Made by a program: the position numbers and the translations under genes
Notes under the pieces: model-generated
The model's input: the letters and a program-made list of their open reading frames with translations, nothing else
What the model was told of the DNA's origin: nothing
The model's database searches: none
Assembly: GCA_937923945.1 (NCBI GenBank)
Contig: CALDWC010000136.1
Coordinates: 1 to 5,362, forward strand
DNA length: 5,362 nt
DNA from: an uncultured Treponema sp.
GTDB taxonomy: Bacteria; Spirochaetota; Spirochaetia; Treponematales; Treponemataceae
Direction: 5' to 3'
In this document: positions 5,187 through 5,362 of the stretch, piece by piece
How positions within the stretch are numbered: the first letter of the stretch is position 1
Layout of the letters: each line of letters opens with the position of its first letter

Positions 5187-5215
5187 TTGACATCATTCTT
5201 TTTTTCTGCTATAAT
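5187..5215 (+). promoter_or_regulatory. Full-consensus sigma70 promoter with extended -10, rightward
   Basis: TTGACA (5187-5192) and TATAAT (5210-5215) match consensus at every position and are exactly 17 bases apart. TG at 5207-5208 plus one base adds an extended -10. Transcription should start near 5222. An AAGGAG ribosome site follows at 5232-5237. A promoter this good is normally highly active, so an abundant RNA or protein is expected to the right. Confidence 0.9.
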
Positions 5216-5263
5216 GATCAGTATCTTTTTCAAGGAGTTTTGCCGTATGAATGTATATGCCTA

Positions 5264-5299
5264 ACGGATAACCTGCAAGTCGCCTTGTTGGTTTTCCGT
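5264..5299 (+). other. RNA hairpin 1 downstream of the consensus promoter
   Basis: ACGGA (5264-5268) pairs with TCCGT (5295-5299), AACC (5270-5273) with GGTT (5290-5293), and CAAG (5276-5279) with CTTG (5284-5287), closing on the tetraloop TCGC. A T-T mismatch and a T-T/G-T step lie between the blocks. It lies about 40 bases into the predicted transcript and could be part of a structured leader or small RNA. It overlaps the stop codon that interrupts the reading frame. Confidence 0.5.
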
Positions 5300-5314
5300 G
5301 TCTCGTAAAAATTG

Positions 5315-5335
5315 AATGGGTAGATGATACCCATT
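5315..5335 (+). other. RNA hairpin 2 downstream of the consensus promoter
   Basis: AATGGGTA (5315-5322) pairs perfectly with TACCCATT (5328-5335) around GATGA. It is the second stem in the transcript from 5222, with 15 unpaired bases after hairpin 1. No T-run follows, so it is not a terminator. The ATG at 5324 lies in its loop, so a start there would be structurally exposed. Confidence 0.5.
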
Positions 5336-5362
5336 ATGGACCATCAGGAGGCGTCCTTGACC

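Larger units (their letters stand above)
5232..5362 (+). pseudogene. Start of a rightward transcription unit with a stop-interrupted frame, cut by the window edge
   Basis: AAGGAG (5232-5237) is followed by ATG at 5247, which reads MNVYA and stops at 5262-5264. ATG at 5251, in another frame, reads MYMPNG and stops at TAA (5269-5271). Past that stop the same frame stays open to the window edge and reads like protein: PASRLVGFPCLVKIEWVD then DTHYGPSGGVLD. It has no ATG, GTG or TTG after the stop from which to restart. Either this is a gene with a nonsense mutation near its start, or the true gene begins later (ATG 5324 is open to the edge), or the transcript is non-coding. Thirty open codons can arise by chance, and the family is not recognised. 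The segment also folds into two hairpins, listed separately. Confidence 0.35.

Noticed and set aside
5259..5265. GCCTAAC, which fits an integron attC R'' core (RYYYAAC) and is followed by a hairpin
   Set aside because: An attC site needs a matching GTTAGGC-type core after the hairpin, and none is present up to 5362. A seven-base degenerate match is weak. Sequence beyond the window would decide.
5264..5362. Minus-strand frame open for 33 codons from the right edge, ending at TAG 5263-5261
   Set aside because: An open stretch of this length is expected often by chance, and the consensus promoter and ribosome site point the other way. It cannot be fully excluded without sequence beyond the window.

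Overview
The window looks like chromosomal DNA from a spirochaete, most likely a host-associated Treponema. This rests on moderately AT-rich DNA, four minus-strand cell-envelope genes, a LolA-like gene directly followed by a RodZ-like gene, and a lysine/glutamate/proline-rich SPOR protein. Genus is an inference from gene content and protein style; no database was searched. No CRISPR array, tRNA, rRNA or transposase gene was found.

Layout, read right to left (the direction of the genes). Positions 4924-5362 form a divergent intergenic region. It carries two near-perfect sigma70 promoters pointing away from each other, plus the start of a rightward transcription unit that is cut by the window edge and has no intact reading frame. 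Positions 3114-4923 hold a two-gene unit, lolA-like then rodZ-like, 19 bases apart, apparently transcribed from a promoter so close to the lolA ATG that the message should be leaderless. A hairpin 39 bases after the rodZ stop probably ends this unit. Positions 2613-3113 have no gene but hold a run of four adjacent inverted repeats. Positions 297-2602 hold a second two-gene unit: a 170-aa secreted protein of unknown function and, two bases after its stop, a 596-aa exported protein with an RlpA-like double-psi beta-barrel, a long repetitive linker and a C-terminal SPOR domain. This unit ends in a textbook intrinsic terminator at 241-278. Positions 1-240 have no gene, two candidate leftward promoters, and another copy of a sequence found in the hairpin cluster.

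Functional theme: all four proteins act at or beyond the inner membrane. The LolA-like protein should carry lipoproteins across the periplasm. The RodZ-like protein should link the cytoplasmic MreB cytoskeleton to periplasmic wall synthesis. The DPBB-SPOR protein should bind denuded peptidoglycan at division sites; its barrel seems to lack the RlpA catalytic residues. The 170-aa protein is probably its translationally coupled partner.

Most unusual points: the leaderless lolA start, the apparently non-catalytic RlpA-like protein with a 60-bp in-frame tandem repeat, the hairpin cluster with its dispersed motif, and the consensus promoter at 5187-5215 that leads into structured RNA and a stop-interrupted frame.
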